A stretch of 64,000 bases of DNA from Streptomyces sp. NBC_01549 (GCF_026339955.1 NZ_JAPEPW010000001.1:5973001-6037000); one strand, 5' to 3'. Shown: positions 54,260 through 63,506, numbered from the stretch's first letter. Notes: a model not told the origin generated them from the letters alone. Numbers and translations are program-made.

Positions 54260-54534
54260 TGGCCGCCGTCCTTGGCGTCGCGTATCCGGACGATCTGCTG
54301 GACCAGGAGGTCCACGGTGCGCAGGTCGACGGCGAGTTCTCGGGGGACCCGGATCGACAGCTGCTTGTTCACCCGGGCCAGCACCTGGATCAGACCGAGG
54401 GAGTCGGCACCGTAGACGTCGATCAGGTCGGCGTGCACATCGACCTCGTCCGGCTCGATGTCCAGCTCGAGCTCGTCGACGATGATGTCCAGCGTGGCGT
54501 TGCGGACAACGTCATCAGTAATTACAGCAGTCAT
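54256..54534 (-). CDS. Acyl carrier protein
   Basis: This 92-residue acidic ACP has the phosphopantetheine site Ser45 in YGADSLGLIQV and the predicted four-helix fold. It is the carrier for all chain-building steps and the likely target of the operon's PPTase. ATG 54534 is used; the open frame upstream is unrelated. Confidence 0.93.
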   Translation of the reverse strand: MTAVITDDVVRNATLDIIVDELELDIEPDEVDVHADLIDVYGADSLGLIQVLARVNKQLSIRVPRELAVDLRTVDLLVQQIVRIRDAKDGGQ

Positions 54535-54602
54535 GTCCTCATCCGTTTCAGTGGATTTCTTCGAAAACTGGCCCGACTCGGGAAAGTCGAATTCCGTGGG
54601 GC

Positions 54603-55796
54603 TCAGAAGGGAATGTGCTCGGCACCGGTACGTGCCGGATCGAGATTCAGCTGGCTCAGCCTGGCCACTCGATCCACATGCAGTGCGGAGTCGGTCCACA
54701 TGTCGCGGTACCGTCGATCCCGCTCGGTGATTTCAGAATCCGAGCGCAGTCCGCCGTCACGGGCGTGCTCAATGGCAGTCGCCATGATCTTCCTGATCAC
54801 GCCCTGGCGCTCTGCATCGTAATCCGGAAGCATATTCTCCGGCAGTTTGTTTTCCGCCGCGCCATTCCGGTGTGATTCCATAATACGCCAGGAAAGTGCG
54901 GCGGCGTCAAGGATTCCTGAATTCATTCCCTGGCCGCCGGCCGGTGCCATTACGTGCGCGGCATCGCCGGCCAGACAGCTGCGGCCGACGCCGAAACGCT
55001 CCGCAATGGCGAATCGCGCCTGGAAGTCCGCGGTGGATATCAGTTCCTGCACGACCCCGCGGTGTGCCTGCGGACCGCGCTCGGTCAGCAACCGCTGGAA
55101 GGACTCCGGCGACGGGTCCGGGGCGTCCGGGGTGAGCCGGTGCGCGAGACGGTACGCGTGCCGATCGTGCGGTCCGATGGCCATGCCGCCGCCGGGCGTC
55201 CAGCAGTAGCTGGCCTGGTCCTCGGGCAGCCCGCTGATCACGGCGTCGGCGATCCTGAAGGAGACCCTCGGGCCCACGTCGTTCATCGCGATGCCGAGCA
55301 GCTCACGAACCGCACTGTTCGCTCCGTCGGCGCCGATCAGCAGGCGGGCCGACACGGTCGAGTCGTGCCCGCCCGAGCGGATGTGGACGGACACCTGCCG
55401 GGCGTCCTGTTCCAGTCCGACGACTTCCGCGTCGCCGATGTCGCCGCCGGCCGTCAGGAAGGCCTCCTCCAGCACGGCCTCGGTCTCGTGCTGCGAGATG
55501 CCGAGCGCGTAACCGAACCTGGTGTCCGTCAGGCGATCGATCTCGAAGCGGCCGATGGAGCTGCCCGACGAGTAGTAGCCGACTCGGGTGACACGGCTGC
55601 CGATCGATTCGAGAATTTCGGTGACGCCGAACGAATCCAGGATTTCCAGGGCCCTCGGCCAGATCACCGAAGCCCGCGAATGGCCCGTGAACGGAGGATG
55701 CTTTCGCACGATGCGGACCGAGAGGCCTCGCCGGGCAAGAATGCACCCGGCCGTCAGCCCCGTCGGTCCCGCACCGACGATCAATACGTCTAGCAC
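54603..55796 (-). CDS. FAD-dependent monooxygenase (PHBH/TfdB class)
   Basis: This 397-residue group A flavin monooxygenase has the FAD Rossmann GAGPTGLTAGCILARRG, the NAD(P)H/FAD motif LLIGADGANSAVRELLG, and the second FAD motif CLAGDAAHVMAPAGGQGMN. It would hydroxylate or epoxidise the acyl/polyene product. GTG 55796 overlaps the KAS III stop codon. Confidence 0.9.
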   Translation of the reverse strand: MLDVLIVGAGPTGLTAGCILARRGLSVRIVRKHPPFTGHSRASVIWPRALEILDSFGVTEILESIGSRVTRVGYYSSGSSIGRFEIDRLTDTRFGYALGISQHETEAVLEEAFLTAGGDIGDAEVVGLEQDARQVSVHIRSGGHDSTVSARLLIGADGANSAVRELLGIAMNDVGPRVSFRIADAVISGLPEDQASYCWTPGGGMAIGPHDRHAYRLAHRLTPDAPDPSPESFQRLLTERGPQAHRGVVQELISTADFQARFAIAERFGVGRSCLAGDAAHVMAPAGGQGMNSGILDAAALSWRIMESHRNGAAENKLPENMLPDYDAERQGVIRKIMATAIEHARDGGLRSDSEITERDRRYRDMWTDSALHVDRVARLSQLNLDPARTGAEHIPF

Positions 55797-56827
55797 ACCA
55801 GCTCCAACACCAGGCAGGACCAGGTGTATCCGCCGCCGGCATTGACGATCACACACACGTCGCCGGGCCGCAGATCCTGCTCTTCGTAGATGTCCGCGAT
55901 GTTCGCGCCCACATCGGCGACCCCGAGATGGGCGGTCCGTCCGCCGTGCCACAGCAGTTTCTCGGCGCCGAAGAACGGCGCGAGTTGCGGACGATAGACG
56001 GTCTCGAAGATCTTTCCGCTGAGCCGCGGGACGGCAACCGCCCGAATGCGCTCCTCGCTTCCCGACAGGCCCGCGTCGTCAAGGGCCTGTCGGACGCAGC
56101 CCGTCAGGGATTCCCGCGAACGCTGCGCGAAGCGCTCGATGCCGTATTCCGTCAGGTACGCCTTCTTGGCGGCCTTCAGGTCGACCTTGCCGCCCTCCCG
56201 CAGCGCGGGGCCGGGCGTCGGGTCGTATCCGAAGCGATTCATCTCCTCGAGTTCCGGAGCCGCGCTGCTCGCCAGGGAAATGATCCTGAAGGAGTTGCTC
56301 GCGGCCGGCTCACGCGTGACGAGCATCGCGGTCCCCGCATCGCCGTGGACGCAGCCGTAGTTGAGGTTCCAGCGGTCGACCTGCGGTGCCAGCATCGCGT
56401 CCGAGACCGTCACGGCGGCCGCCGTGATCGATGCGTCGGACAGCATGGACCGGCCGACGAGTTCGAGCGCCGCGATCGGAGCGTTGCATCCCTGCGAGAT
56501 GTTGACAGGCAAGGAGCCGAGGGCACCGGTCTGGTGCGCGACGTAGTGCGCCGCGCTCCAGATGTCGAAGCCCTGGTGCCACCAACTGCAGTGGAGCAGG
56601 AGGCCCACGTCCGACGCGTCCGTCTCGGCCGACTTCAGGGCTCCTCGCAGCGCGTCGACCGCCAGGTCGGCGACCGGCTGTCGGCTGTCGAAGACCGGTA
56701 CGTCGGGGTTTCCTATGGTCTCGTCGAAGTCGCGCACCAGTCCCTGCGACAGGGCGTCGGAGACCGGGATCCGCTTGTCGGGATACGAGACCGTGCAGCC
56801 GTTCAGGTAAAGGCTGTTGATCAGCAT
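55790..56827 (-). CDS. KAS III (FabH-like) starter condensing enzyme
   Basis: This 345-residue thiolase-fold protein has active-site Cys114 in ISQGCNAPIAAL and the His of GRTAHLGVADVGAN. The final catalytic region reads NAGGGYTWS. FabH-like proteins in biosynthetic clusters load unusual starters or perform C-O/C-C acyl transfer. It probably primes the ACP or condenses the finished chain with another unit. Confidence 0.87.
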   Translation of the reverse strand: MLINSLYLNGCTVSYPDKRIPVSDALSQGLVRDFDETIGNPDVPVFDSRQPVADLAVDALRGALKSAETDASDVGLLLHCSWWHQGFDIWSAAHYVAHQTGALGSLPVNISQGCNAPIAALELVGRSMLSDASITAAAVTVSDAMLAPQVDRWNLNYGCVHGDAGTAMLVTREPAASNSFRIISLASSAAPELEEMNRFGYDPTPGPALREGGKVDLKAAKKAYLTEYGIERFAQRSRESLTGCVRQALDDAGLSGSEERIRAVAVPRLSGKIFETVYRPQLAPFFGAEKLLWHGGRTAHLGVADVGANIADIYEEQDLRPGDVCVIVNAGGGYTWSCLVLELVC

Positions 56828-56843
56828 GTGTGCCGCCCTCCGT

Positions 56844-58268
56844 TCACTGGGTGCTCTTCTCCTGCATGAACTTGCCGAACAGCGCGAACATGGCCGCCAC
56901 GGCCAGGAAGACCGCCGCTACGACGATGAAGCCGAGGCGCATGTGGCTGTGGCCGGAGACCCCGACGAAGACCGCGCCCAGCAGTGCGACGCCGAGTGCG
57001 AGCGTGGTCTGCTGAGTCGTCGTCACGATGCCGCTGCCGGCGCCGATCTGGTTCGGCGGAATCGAGGACAGCACGGTGCGGTAGACCGTCGGGACGAACA
57101 GCCCGTTGCCGGCACCGATCAGGAACATGCCGACCATGAGGTGGTAGAAGTGCAGGTGCGGCCACCACAGCAGGGCGGGCACGATCAGGCCGACCAGACC
57201 GGCCGCCTGCAGGACACCACCGATCTGGAGGGTGCGCACCCCGACGTTGCCGATCAGCTTCGGCGCCCGCAGGGCCGCGAGGAACTGACCGACCGCCATC
57301 GGTGCCATGGACAGGCCGGATTCGAAGGCGCTCATCCCGTTGCCGCCCTGGACGGCCAGCGCGAAGACGAAGATGAAACCGCCGAAGGCGAGGAAGCCGC
57401 TGCCCAGTACGAGCAGACCGCGCTGCATGATGCCCTTCGTGAGCAACGAGGGAGCGATCAGCGGGACGACACCCGAGGTCTCCACCTTGCGCTCGTAGCG
57501 CCACAGCACGACGGCGACCACGGCGGAGACCACGAACAGCGCCCAGGTCCACAGCGGCCAGTGCGTCTGTCGTCCGACGCTCAGCGGAATCAGCAGGGCG
57601 AGGACGGCGGTGCCGAACAGCGCGGTGCCGCCGAGGTCCGCTCCCTGCGGCTGGGTCGCCTTGGTCTCGGGCACCCAGAGCCGCGTGCCGATCATGGCCA
57701 GAAGGCCCAGCGGTACGTTCACCAGGAAGATCGGCCGCCATCCGAGGTCGGCGATGTTCGCCCACACGAACATGCCGCCGAGGAGTTGTCCTACTGCCGC
57801 CGACAGGCCGCCGATCGCGCCGTAGTAGCTGATGGCACGCGTCTTGGCAGGCTCCTCCAAGGCGGCCTGGATCGTGGACAGCACTTGTGGCAGCAGCAGC
57901 GCCGCGGCCGCTCCCTGCAGGACGCGAGCAGCGACCAGCATCTCGATGTTCGGCGCGAATCCGCAGATCAGCGAGGCGATCGTGAATCCGGCGATGCCGA
58001 TCTGGATGAGCCGGCGGCGCCCGAATCGGTCACCGAACCTGCCGCCCAGCACCAGCAGGACGGCGTAGGTGATGCCGTAGCAGCTCACCACGAACTGCGA
58101 CGTCGACGCGGAGACGCCGAAGGAATCCTGGATCGAGGGCAGGGCCACGTTGACGATGAAGGCGTCGACCGTCGTCAACGCCGCGGCGATCAGCAATGTC
58201 GCCTGTCCGAGCGAGCTGAATGCCGAGCGCACGGGGCTCGGCGGCGCTTTGGTGGCTACATTCGACAA
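56844..58268 (-). CDS. MFS drug/metabolite exporter (DHA2)
   Basis: This 474-residue transporter of the EmrB/QacA type has about 14 transmembrane helices, the motif-A loop GGRFGDRFGRRRLI and the motif-C-like AVGQLLGGMFV. It is the only transporter in the operon and likely exports the product or confers self-resistance. A 113-bp G-rich repeat separates it from the esterase gene upstream. Confidence 0.92.
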   Translation of the reverse strand: MSNVATKAPPSPVRSAFSSLGQATLLIAAALTTVDAFIVNVALPSIQDSFGVSASTSQFVVSCYGITYAVLLVLGGRFGDRFGRRRLIQIGIAGFTIASLICGFAPNIEMLVAARVLQGAAAALLLPQVLSTIQAALEEPAKTRAISYYGAIGGLSAAVGQLLGGMFVWANIADLGWRPIFLVNVPLGLLAMIGTRLWVPETKATQPQGADLGGTALFGTAVLALLIPLSVGRQTHWPLWTWALFVVSAVVAVVLWRYERKVETSGVVPLIAPSLLTKGIMQRGLLVLGSGFLAFGGFIFVFALAVQGGNGMSAFESGLSMAPMAVGQFLAALRAPKLIGNVGVRTLQIGGVLQAAGLVGLIVPALLWWPHLHFYHLMVGMFLIGAGNGLFVPTVYRTVLSSIPPNQIGAGSGIVTTTQQTTLALGVALLGAVFVGVSGHSHMRLGFIVVAAVFLAVAAMFALFGKFMQEKSTQ

Positions 58269-58291
58269 GGGAATTTCCCCAGCCTTTCTTG

Positions 58292-58348
58292 ATTGCGGTT
58301 ACTGAGGGGGGATTGGGGTTACTTGGGGGGATTGCGGTTTCTCGGGGG
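58292..58348. repeat. Three G-rich tandem repeats
   Basis: Units ATTGCGGTTACTGAGGGGGG, ATTGGGGTTACTTGGGGGG and ATTGCGGTTTCTCGGGGG follow head to tail in the 113-bp gap between esterase and exporter genes. Four G-runs on the plus strand (C-runs in the mRNA) could form a G-quadruplex in template DNA. Confidence 0.7.
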
Positions 58349-58381
58349 CTCTGCTGCCGGGCGGCAGCGGCTTTCGGACCG

Positions 58382-59587
58382 TCACCGGTACGACTGGTAA
58401 ACGAATTGGCGCAGCCGGTTCATGATGGGGAGGGTGCGCGACGGGAAGAGCTGCGGGACGATGAGCGCGGCCACGCCCGACGATGGGTCGACAAAGAAGT
58501 TGGTGCTGCTTGCCGACAGCCACGCATACTCGCCCGCACGCGTCAGAATGTGGCTGTCTCCGGGCGACAGCATGGTCATGAAGCCGAGCCCGAAGCCAAC
58601 GGACTTCATCACCTCGTTGATGGCGGGCACGGGCCAGTGGCCGTAACCCGATCCCAGCGTGACGTTGCCCGGCAGGTGATTGCTGCGCATCGACTCGACG
58701 GTCATGGGCGAGATCACGAATTCGGACGTGGACCCGATGCGGCCGCCGTTCACGAGCATGCCGAGGAACTTGATGTAATCCTCTGCCGAGGTGTAGATGC
58801 CGCCCCCGCCCGAGAGGAAGACCGGGACCTCGGTGTCGACGGGAAGTCCGAGCGGGTTCAGTCCGCCGCTCTCGCCCGCGGGGGTGTAGATCTCCGCATA
58901 GCGGTGCGCTTGGTTCGGATCCACATGAAACGCGGTGTCCTTGAGATCCAGCGGCTCGAAGAGGGACTCCCTCATATAGGCGTCGAGGCGCTTCCCCGAG
59001 ATCACCTCGATGATCCGTCCCAGGACGTCCGTGCTGACCCCGTAGTTCCAGGCCGAACCCGGCTGGAACCGCAGGGGGAACGACCCCCAGGCCTCCGTTG
59101 CCCCGGCGAGGCCGACACCGGCCGGGACGCCCAGCGCGTAGCCGGCGCCCGAATACATCGTGTCCACCGCATGGGACTGGTGGGAGCCGTATCCCAGACC
59201 CGAGGTGTGGGTCAGCAGATGCCAGATCCGCATGGGCTCCAACAGGCCCTCGGTGATGGGGGCTTCGGCCATTCCGGAGCGGTAGACGCGCAGGTCCGCG
59301 TAGGACGGGAGGTAGTCGGAGACCGGGTCGTTCAGCCCGACCAGGCCCTTCTCGACGAGCGTCATGAAGGCCACCGAGGTCATCGCCTTGCTCAGCGACC
59401 ACGCCCGGAAGACGCTGTCCGTCTTCATCGGGCTGCTGTCGGCGATGTTGGCCATGCCGCCGGCCGCCGCGTACCTGACCTCCCCGTGCTGGGAGACCAG
59501 GCACGACCAACCCGGCATCTTCCCGTCGTCGACCTGCCGGTCGAAGTACTCACCGAGGGCGGACAGTCGATCCGCGTCGAGCTGCAT
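58382..59587 (-). CDS. Class C beta-lactamase-like esterase/transacylase
   Basis: This 401-residue serine hydrolase belongs to the EstB/LovD/AmpC-like family. The SxxK is in WSLSKAM near residue 66, a Tyr-based motif in WNYGVSTD, and THTSGLGYG is typical of the family. No signal peptide is evident. In biosynthetic clusters such enzymes hydrolyse or transfer acyl groups (LovD-like), so it may acylate or release the product. Confidence 0.85.
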   Translation of the reverse strand: MQLDADRLSALGEYFDRQVDDGKMPGWSCLVSQHGEVRYAAAGGMANIADSSPMKTDSVFRAWSLSKAMTSVAFMTLVEKGLVGLNDPVSDYLPSYADLRVYRSGMAEAPITEGLLEPMRIWHLLTHTSGLGYGSHQSHAVDTMYSGAGYALGVPAGVGLAGATEAWGSFPLRFQPGSAWNYGVSTDVLGRIIEVISGKRLDAYMRESLFEPLDLKDTAFHVDPNQAHRYAEIYTPAGESGGLNPLGLPVDTEVPVFLSGGGGIYTSAEDYIKFLGMLVNGGRIGSTSEFVISPMTVESMRSNHLPGNVTLGSGYGHWPVPAINEVMKSVGFGLGFMTMLSPGDSHILTRAGEYAWLSASSTNFFVDPSSGVAALIVPQLFPSRTLPIMNRLRQFVYQSYR

Positions 59588-59640
59588 TGAAAACTCCTGT
59601 CGTAATGAATTGGCCTACGGGTTCCTGGAGGCGAGCAGGG

Positions 59641-60126
59641 TTACAGGCGATCCCCGCAGAAATCGTCGAGATGCTTTCGCAGAGGTGGGCGGATGAGGTA
59701 GCTCTCCTGTTTGGTGAGGTCGAACATCACCATCCGGCTCACCGCCTTGACGCTCACCTGTTTCGAGTCGTCGAGTATTCGGAAGTTGAACTCGAAACTG
59801 GACCGTCTGATATTCGATGTCCACACCTCGACGCTGACCGGGTCCAGCGAGTACTCGAGCGGTCGCAGATATCCGATCTCGTGCGCGGCGACCACCGCGG
59901 TCTCACCGTCGAAGGCCCCGGTCGACATGAGCCATCTCATGCGTGCTTCTTCGATGATTCGCACGATCTCGCAGTTGTTCACGTGACCGTACGAATCCAC
60001 GTCGCCCCACCTCAACGAGATCTCGACCGATGCCGGGCCCATGCGATTCTCCGTGGGGCCGGAATACTGCGTCGTGACCTTCGGGCTGTCCAGTTTCACG
60101 GATTTCACGGATGAGTGACTGCTCAT
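59641..60126 (-). CDS. 4HBT-type hotdog thioesterase
   Basis: This 161-residue hotdog protein has the 4-hydroxybenzoyl-CoA thioesterase motif RWGDVDSYGHVNN (catalytic Asp) and the following IEEARMRWL helix. It likely releases or edits acyl-ACP/CoA chains. ATG 60126 is chosen; the frame reaches 60147. It is the promoter-proximal gene of the long operon, about 260 bp from the autoregulatory-type palindrome at 60385. Confidence 0.85.
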   Translation of the reverse strand: MSSHSSVKSVKLDSPKVTTQYSGPTENRMGPASVEISLRWGDVDSYGHVNNCEIVRIIEEARMRWLMSTGAFDGETAVVAAHEIGYLRPLEYSLDPVSVEVWTSNIRRSSFEFNFRILDDSKQVSVKAVSRMVMFDLTKQESYLIRPPLRKHLDDFCGDRL

Positions 60127-60384
60127 CGATAGACCTCGTCTCGGCATGGCCGTCTGCGCTCAGCAATCTGCCTGGTGCGCGAATTGCTGCAGGCGGTTCG
60201 TGGTCGGGAGGGTTCGGGATGGGTGGACTTTCGAATCGTCGAGGGGGTCCTGTTCGGTCGCTCTGCCGCGCCGTCTCCTCGTTGAGACGGGCCGAAGCGG
60301 ATCGGCACACACCTCTGCACAGACCTCGGGTGGCTCTCAGGCTGGCCCCTGTCGAGCGCCTGGATTGATCCTGACACACGAAGC

Positions 60385-60402
60385 ATACCTTTGAGAAGGT
60401 AT
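60385..60402. promoter_or_regulatory. GBL-receptor operator (ARE-like), copy 1
   Basis: ATACCTT-TGAG-AAGGTAT has perfect 7-bp arms. It lies in the 434-bp gap (60127-60560) upstream of the biosynthetic operon, on the side of its promoter. The rest of that gap shows no gene. Confidence 0.85.
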
Positions 60403-60560
60403 TTTTCTAAGAGGAGGCCTGGCGCTGCGTCAAAAGTCGTCGAGTCACGGGTGGTTCACCTGGTCGCAGCGCTGCGGCGCCGAGGCGGGCGAGCGTCTCG
60501 GCAGGTATGCGGGCGGGCACCCCGGCCGGCGCGCCCTCGGCGCGCCGGGTGCCCGGAGGG

Positions 60561-61253
60561 TCAGCGCTGGTCGGAGGCGGGCCGCGGCCGGGCGCGCAGC
60601 GCGGGGAACAGCAGGTCCCGCACCTCCCGCCAGCGTTCGGCGAAGTCGGCCCGCTCGTGGAGGTTGTTGGAGATGTGCTGGGCGCCGAAGAACGCCGCGA
60701 CCGCCACCCGGGCGGCCACGTCAGGGTCCACGTGCTCCGCCAGCTGGCCCTGCTCCCGGGCTTCGCGCAGGAGCATCGAGATCAGGTTCGTCCAGTCCAC
60801 GTAGGGCAGCGGCAGCTCGACGTCGATGACGTCCCGCTCGTTCTGCAGCCGGGTGCCGGCCTGCATGACCGGGTCGTTCAGGAACGCCGCCGTGGCCTCG
60901 TTGAACATCTCGATCACCGTGTCCAGCGGCGAGAGCCCCTTGGCCCTCACCGCCTGCAGTGCCAGAGGCCAGCTGGAGTACAGCGCCTCCACGACGGCAA
61001 CGGCCAGGGACTGCTTGTTGGGGAAGTGGAAGTAGACCGCCCCCTTGGTCATCCCGACCTTCTCCGCCACGTCCTTGATGCCCGTCTGCTGGTAGCCGCG
61101 CTCCGCGAAGAGCTGCGCCGCGCAGCGCAGGATCTCCGCCCTGGTGCGCACCGCGCGCTCCTGCCGAGGTTCCGGCCCGAGGGTGACGGAGGAGCCTGCC
61201 GTCTTCGGCGCCAGCCACAGTGGCCCCCGGTTGCTGTCCTGCCTCTGGCTCAC
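60561..61253 (-). CDS. TetR-family GBL receptor 1
   Basis: This 230-residue TetR protein has an N-terminal helix-turn-helix (about 34-85). Its segment ILRCAAQLFAERGYQQTGI followed by KVGMTKGAVYFHFPNKQSLA is diagnostic of ArpA/ScbR-type gamma-butyrolactone receptors. The ligand domain contains Trp residues typical of this group. GTG 61253 follows GAAGGAAG. It is divergent from an AfsA-like gene and shares an ARE-like operator with it, so it likely represses both itself and the signal gene. Confidence 0.9.
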   Translation of the reverse strand: MSQRQDSNRGPLWLAPKTAGSSVTLGPEPRQERAVRTRAEILRCAAQLFAERGYQQTGIKDVAEKVGMTKGAVYFHFPNKQSLAVAVVEALYSSWPLALQAVRAKGLSPLDTVIEMFNEATAAFLNDPVMQAGTRLQNERDVIDVELPLPYVDWTNLISMLLREAREQGQLAEHVDPDVAARVAVAAFFGAQHISNNLHERADFAERWREVRDLLFPALRARPRPASDQR

Positions 61254-61289
61254 GGTCGCTTCCTTCGCTCGTCGGTTGAAACCCCTAGC

Positions 61290-61313
61290 AATATACCTTC
61301 GCAGAGGTATATT
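61290..61313. promoter_or_regulatory. ARE-like operator, copy 2
   Basis: AATATACCT (61290-61298) and AGGTATATT (61305-61313) are perfect 9-bp arms around TCGCAG. It lies between the divergent TetR 1 and AfsA-like genes, overlapping the expected TetR 1 promoter. Confidence 0.88.
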
Positions 61314-61405
61314 TTCTCGTCGTGATCAGCGGTCACCCGGCCTGCCCCATGCGGCACGGGGTGACCGCGTCTTGGGGACATCACACAAGGGGGAGTGGTT
61401 TTCGC

Positions 61406-62416
61406 ATGTCCATCAGCGCATCGCCAAGGTACCTTCCGGCACGACGGACAACGCCGACGGGACCTGGCCGCAGACTCTCGTTCAGCCGTCAACTGCCGCC
61501 CAGCGCCGTCCACAAGGCCTCCGCGGCGGAGGTCTTCCTCACCGACGCCCGCCGGACGGAGGAAGACCTTTTCACGGTGGCCGCCCTGTGGCGCCGCGAC
61601 GGGTTCCTCCATCACGACGGGAACAGCAGCCGGACCGATCCGCTGCTGCTGGTGGAGACGGTCCGCCAGGCGCTCATCCATGTCTCGCACCGCTTCTACG
61701 GCATACCGCAGGGGCATCCGTTCGTCCTCAACGCGCTCGAGTTCGATCTGCAGGGCAGTGGATCGACGGCCTGCCACGAGGGCCCGGTCCCTGTCGTCCT
61801 CGACGTCGCGTGCACGCGGACGGCAAGGACTCCGCGCCGCCTTGGCATGACCCTCGAAGCCGTGGCATCGGTCGACGGCGCCCGCATCGGCCGGGTCCGC
61901 ATGCACTGGGAGGTGCTGGACTCCAGGCTCTACGCGATGGCCCGCAACCGCACGAGGCAACAGGCGGAAGCCCGGCCGGCCGAAGTGCTCCCCGAGGGGC
62001 TCCGGCGGCTCGACCCCCGTCAGGTGGGATACGGGCACGACGACCATGTGCTGCTCGCCCGGGACCCCGGGGGTCCCCACGGCGCGTTCTGGCTGGACAT
62101 GAACCTCGGTCATCCGGTGCTTTTCGACCACCCGTCCGACCACGTACCGGGCATGTTGCTCCTGGAGGCGTTCCGACAGGCCGTGGCCGCCTTGGGCGCT
62201 CCGTCACGGCCCACCCTCACGCGTGTCGCCGCGGTCTTCAAGACGTTCGGGGAGCTGGACGCGCCGGTGCGCATCACCGTGCGGCCCGGGCCCGGCCGGG
62301 CGGCCGGACCGCGGAGTGCGGAGGTCACCGCCGTACAGGGAGACACCACCCTGGTCTCCGCACACATCGCGTACCACGTGCCGCAGGGCCTGACGCGCCG
62401 TGAGGCGGCGGCTTGA
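61406..62416 (+). CDS. AfsA-like GBL synthase 2
   Basis: This 336-residue AfsA/ScbA-family protein has two hotdog halves. The first has VHKASAAEVFLTDARR and DPLLLVETVRQALIHVSHRF. The second has HPVLFDHPSDHVPGMLLLEA with FRQAV. ATG 61406 has AAGGGGGAG upstream; the frame opens earlier at 61322. It should make a diffusible butyrolactone/butenolide-type signal, and its divergence from TetR 1 is the classical synthase/receptor pair. Confidence 0.9.
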   Translation: MSISASPRYLPARRTTPTGPGRRLSFSRQLPPSAVHKASAAEVFLTDARRTEEDLFTVAALWRRDGFLHHDGNSSRTDPLLLVETVRQALIHVSHRFYGIPQGHPFVLNALEFDLQGSGSTACHEGPVPVVLDVACTRTARTPRRLGMTLEAVASVDGARIGRVRMHWEVLDSRLYAMARNRTRQQAEARPAEVLPEGLRRLDPRQVGYGHDDHVLLARDPGGPHGAFWLDMNLGHPVLFDHPSDHVPGMLLLEAFRQAVAALGAPSRPTLTRVAAVFKTFGELDAPVRITVRPGPGRAAGPRSAEVTAVQGDTTLVSAHIAYHVPQGLTRREAAA

Positions 62417-62694
62417 GAGACGTCACCGGACCGGCAGGCACCTTCTCCCTCCGCCCACCGCATCGGTGCCGGTAGGCGAGACGTGCCTGTGGTGCGCCAT
62501 GTTGTTCGCGGTGCACCGGGGGCTCGCCTCCCACCCTTCCGGGCGAGGGCCGGCCGGCGGACGGTGGCCGAGCGGTGCCGACCGAGACCTGGGCCCGGAT
62601 CGCCGCTGCCCGTCCGCTGCCCGTCCCCTGTCGGGGTCGCCGCGGGTGCTCGCGGAGCACCCGCGGCCCATGGCCAGGAGCAGTGCTCAGGTTG
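62417..62694. other. Convergent intergenic gap
   Basis: This 278-bp gap between the converging AfsA-like 2 and TetR 2 genes has no ORF I can support. Runs such as CCGCGGGTGCTCGCGG suggest terminator-type hairpins, but none is dominant. Confidence 0.4.
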
Positions 62695-63345
62695 TCAGGA
62701 GCGGTGCCCGGGGAAGAGGCACTGCAGGGTTTCCTCGGCCCGCTCCACCAGATCCTTGCGGTCGTTGAGCACCCAGGACATGTGCTGTGCGCCGAAGAAC
62801 GCGGACAGCAGCACCCGGGCCAGCACCTCGGGATCGGCACCCGGGCTCAGCTGGTCCTCCTCCTCGGCGCCGGTGAGGAACTCGGTGAGCGCCTCGAGCG
62901 CCCCCACGTAGGGCGTGGGCAGCGAGGAGTCGATGTAGCGACGCTCGATCTGCAGCCGCGCCCCGGCCTGGATGACCGGGTCGTCGCGGAAGAGTACGGC
63001 GTTGCGGCGCACGAACTCGATCGCCCGGTCCAGCGGCGTGCGGTTCTCGCGGCGCAGAGCCTCCGTCACCTCGCCGACCCGGCCGTAGAACTCCTGGGCG
63101 ACCGCGACGGCGAGCGCGTCCTTGTTGGCGAAGTGGAAGTAGACCGCTCCCTTGGTCAGGCCGGCTCGTTCGGCGACGTCGAGGACGGTGACCTCCGGAA
63201 AGCCCTTCGCGGCGAAGGCCTCCGCAGCGGCTTCCAGGACGCTCTCCCTGGTGCGGGCCGCGCGGTCCTGCTTCAGCGGCTCGCCCTTGGCGTTGGTCGC
63301 GGCACGGCGCGTACGCACCGGGCGCGATTCGGTTTCCTTCGCCAC
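62695..63345 (-). CDS. TetR-family GBL receptor 2
   Basis: This 216-residue TetR protein has AARTRESVLEAAAEAFAAKG and AERAGLTKGAVYFHFANKDA, the GBL-receptor-type DNA-binding domain, and a C-terminal ligand domain. GTG 63345 follows GGAGGG; the frame to 63417 would cross the operator. It is divergent from a third AfsA-like gene. Two receptors of this family in one cluster usually mean one true receptor and one pseudo-receptor, but sequence alone does not tell which. Confidence 0.9.
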   Translation of the reverse strand: MAKETESRPVRTRRAATNAKGEPLKQDRAARTRESVLEAAAEAFAAKGFPEVTVLDVAERAGLTKGAVYFHFANKDALAVAVAQEFYGRVGEVTEALRRENRTPLDRAIEFVRRNAVLFRDDPVIQAGARLQIERRYIDSSLPTPYVGALEALTEFLTGAEEEDQLSPGADPEVLARVLLSAFFGAQHMSWVLNDRKDLVERAEETLQCLFPGHRS

Positions 63346-63415
63346 CTTGGCCCTCCATGTCCTCTTCGCGTGGAAAGTCTCATATGTGACCGTTCCCTGG
63401 AACCCCCCTTGCATC

Positions 63416-63433
63416 ATACCTTCCAGGAGGTAT
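63416..63433. promoter_or_regulatory. ARE-like operator, copy 3
   Basis: ATACCTT-CCAG-GAGGTAT matches copies 1 and 2 with one mismatched pair and the same trailing T-run. It lies 71 bp from the TetR 2 start and 74 bp from the third AfsA-like start. Confidence 0.85.
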
Positions 63434-63506
63434 ATTTTTTCGCCAGCACCGCCTGCTCTCGAACACCGATTCGTAAGCCTGCGCGCTTGTCACCATAGGG
63501 GGAACC

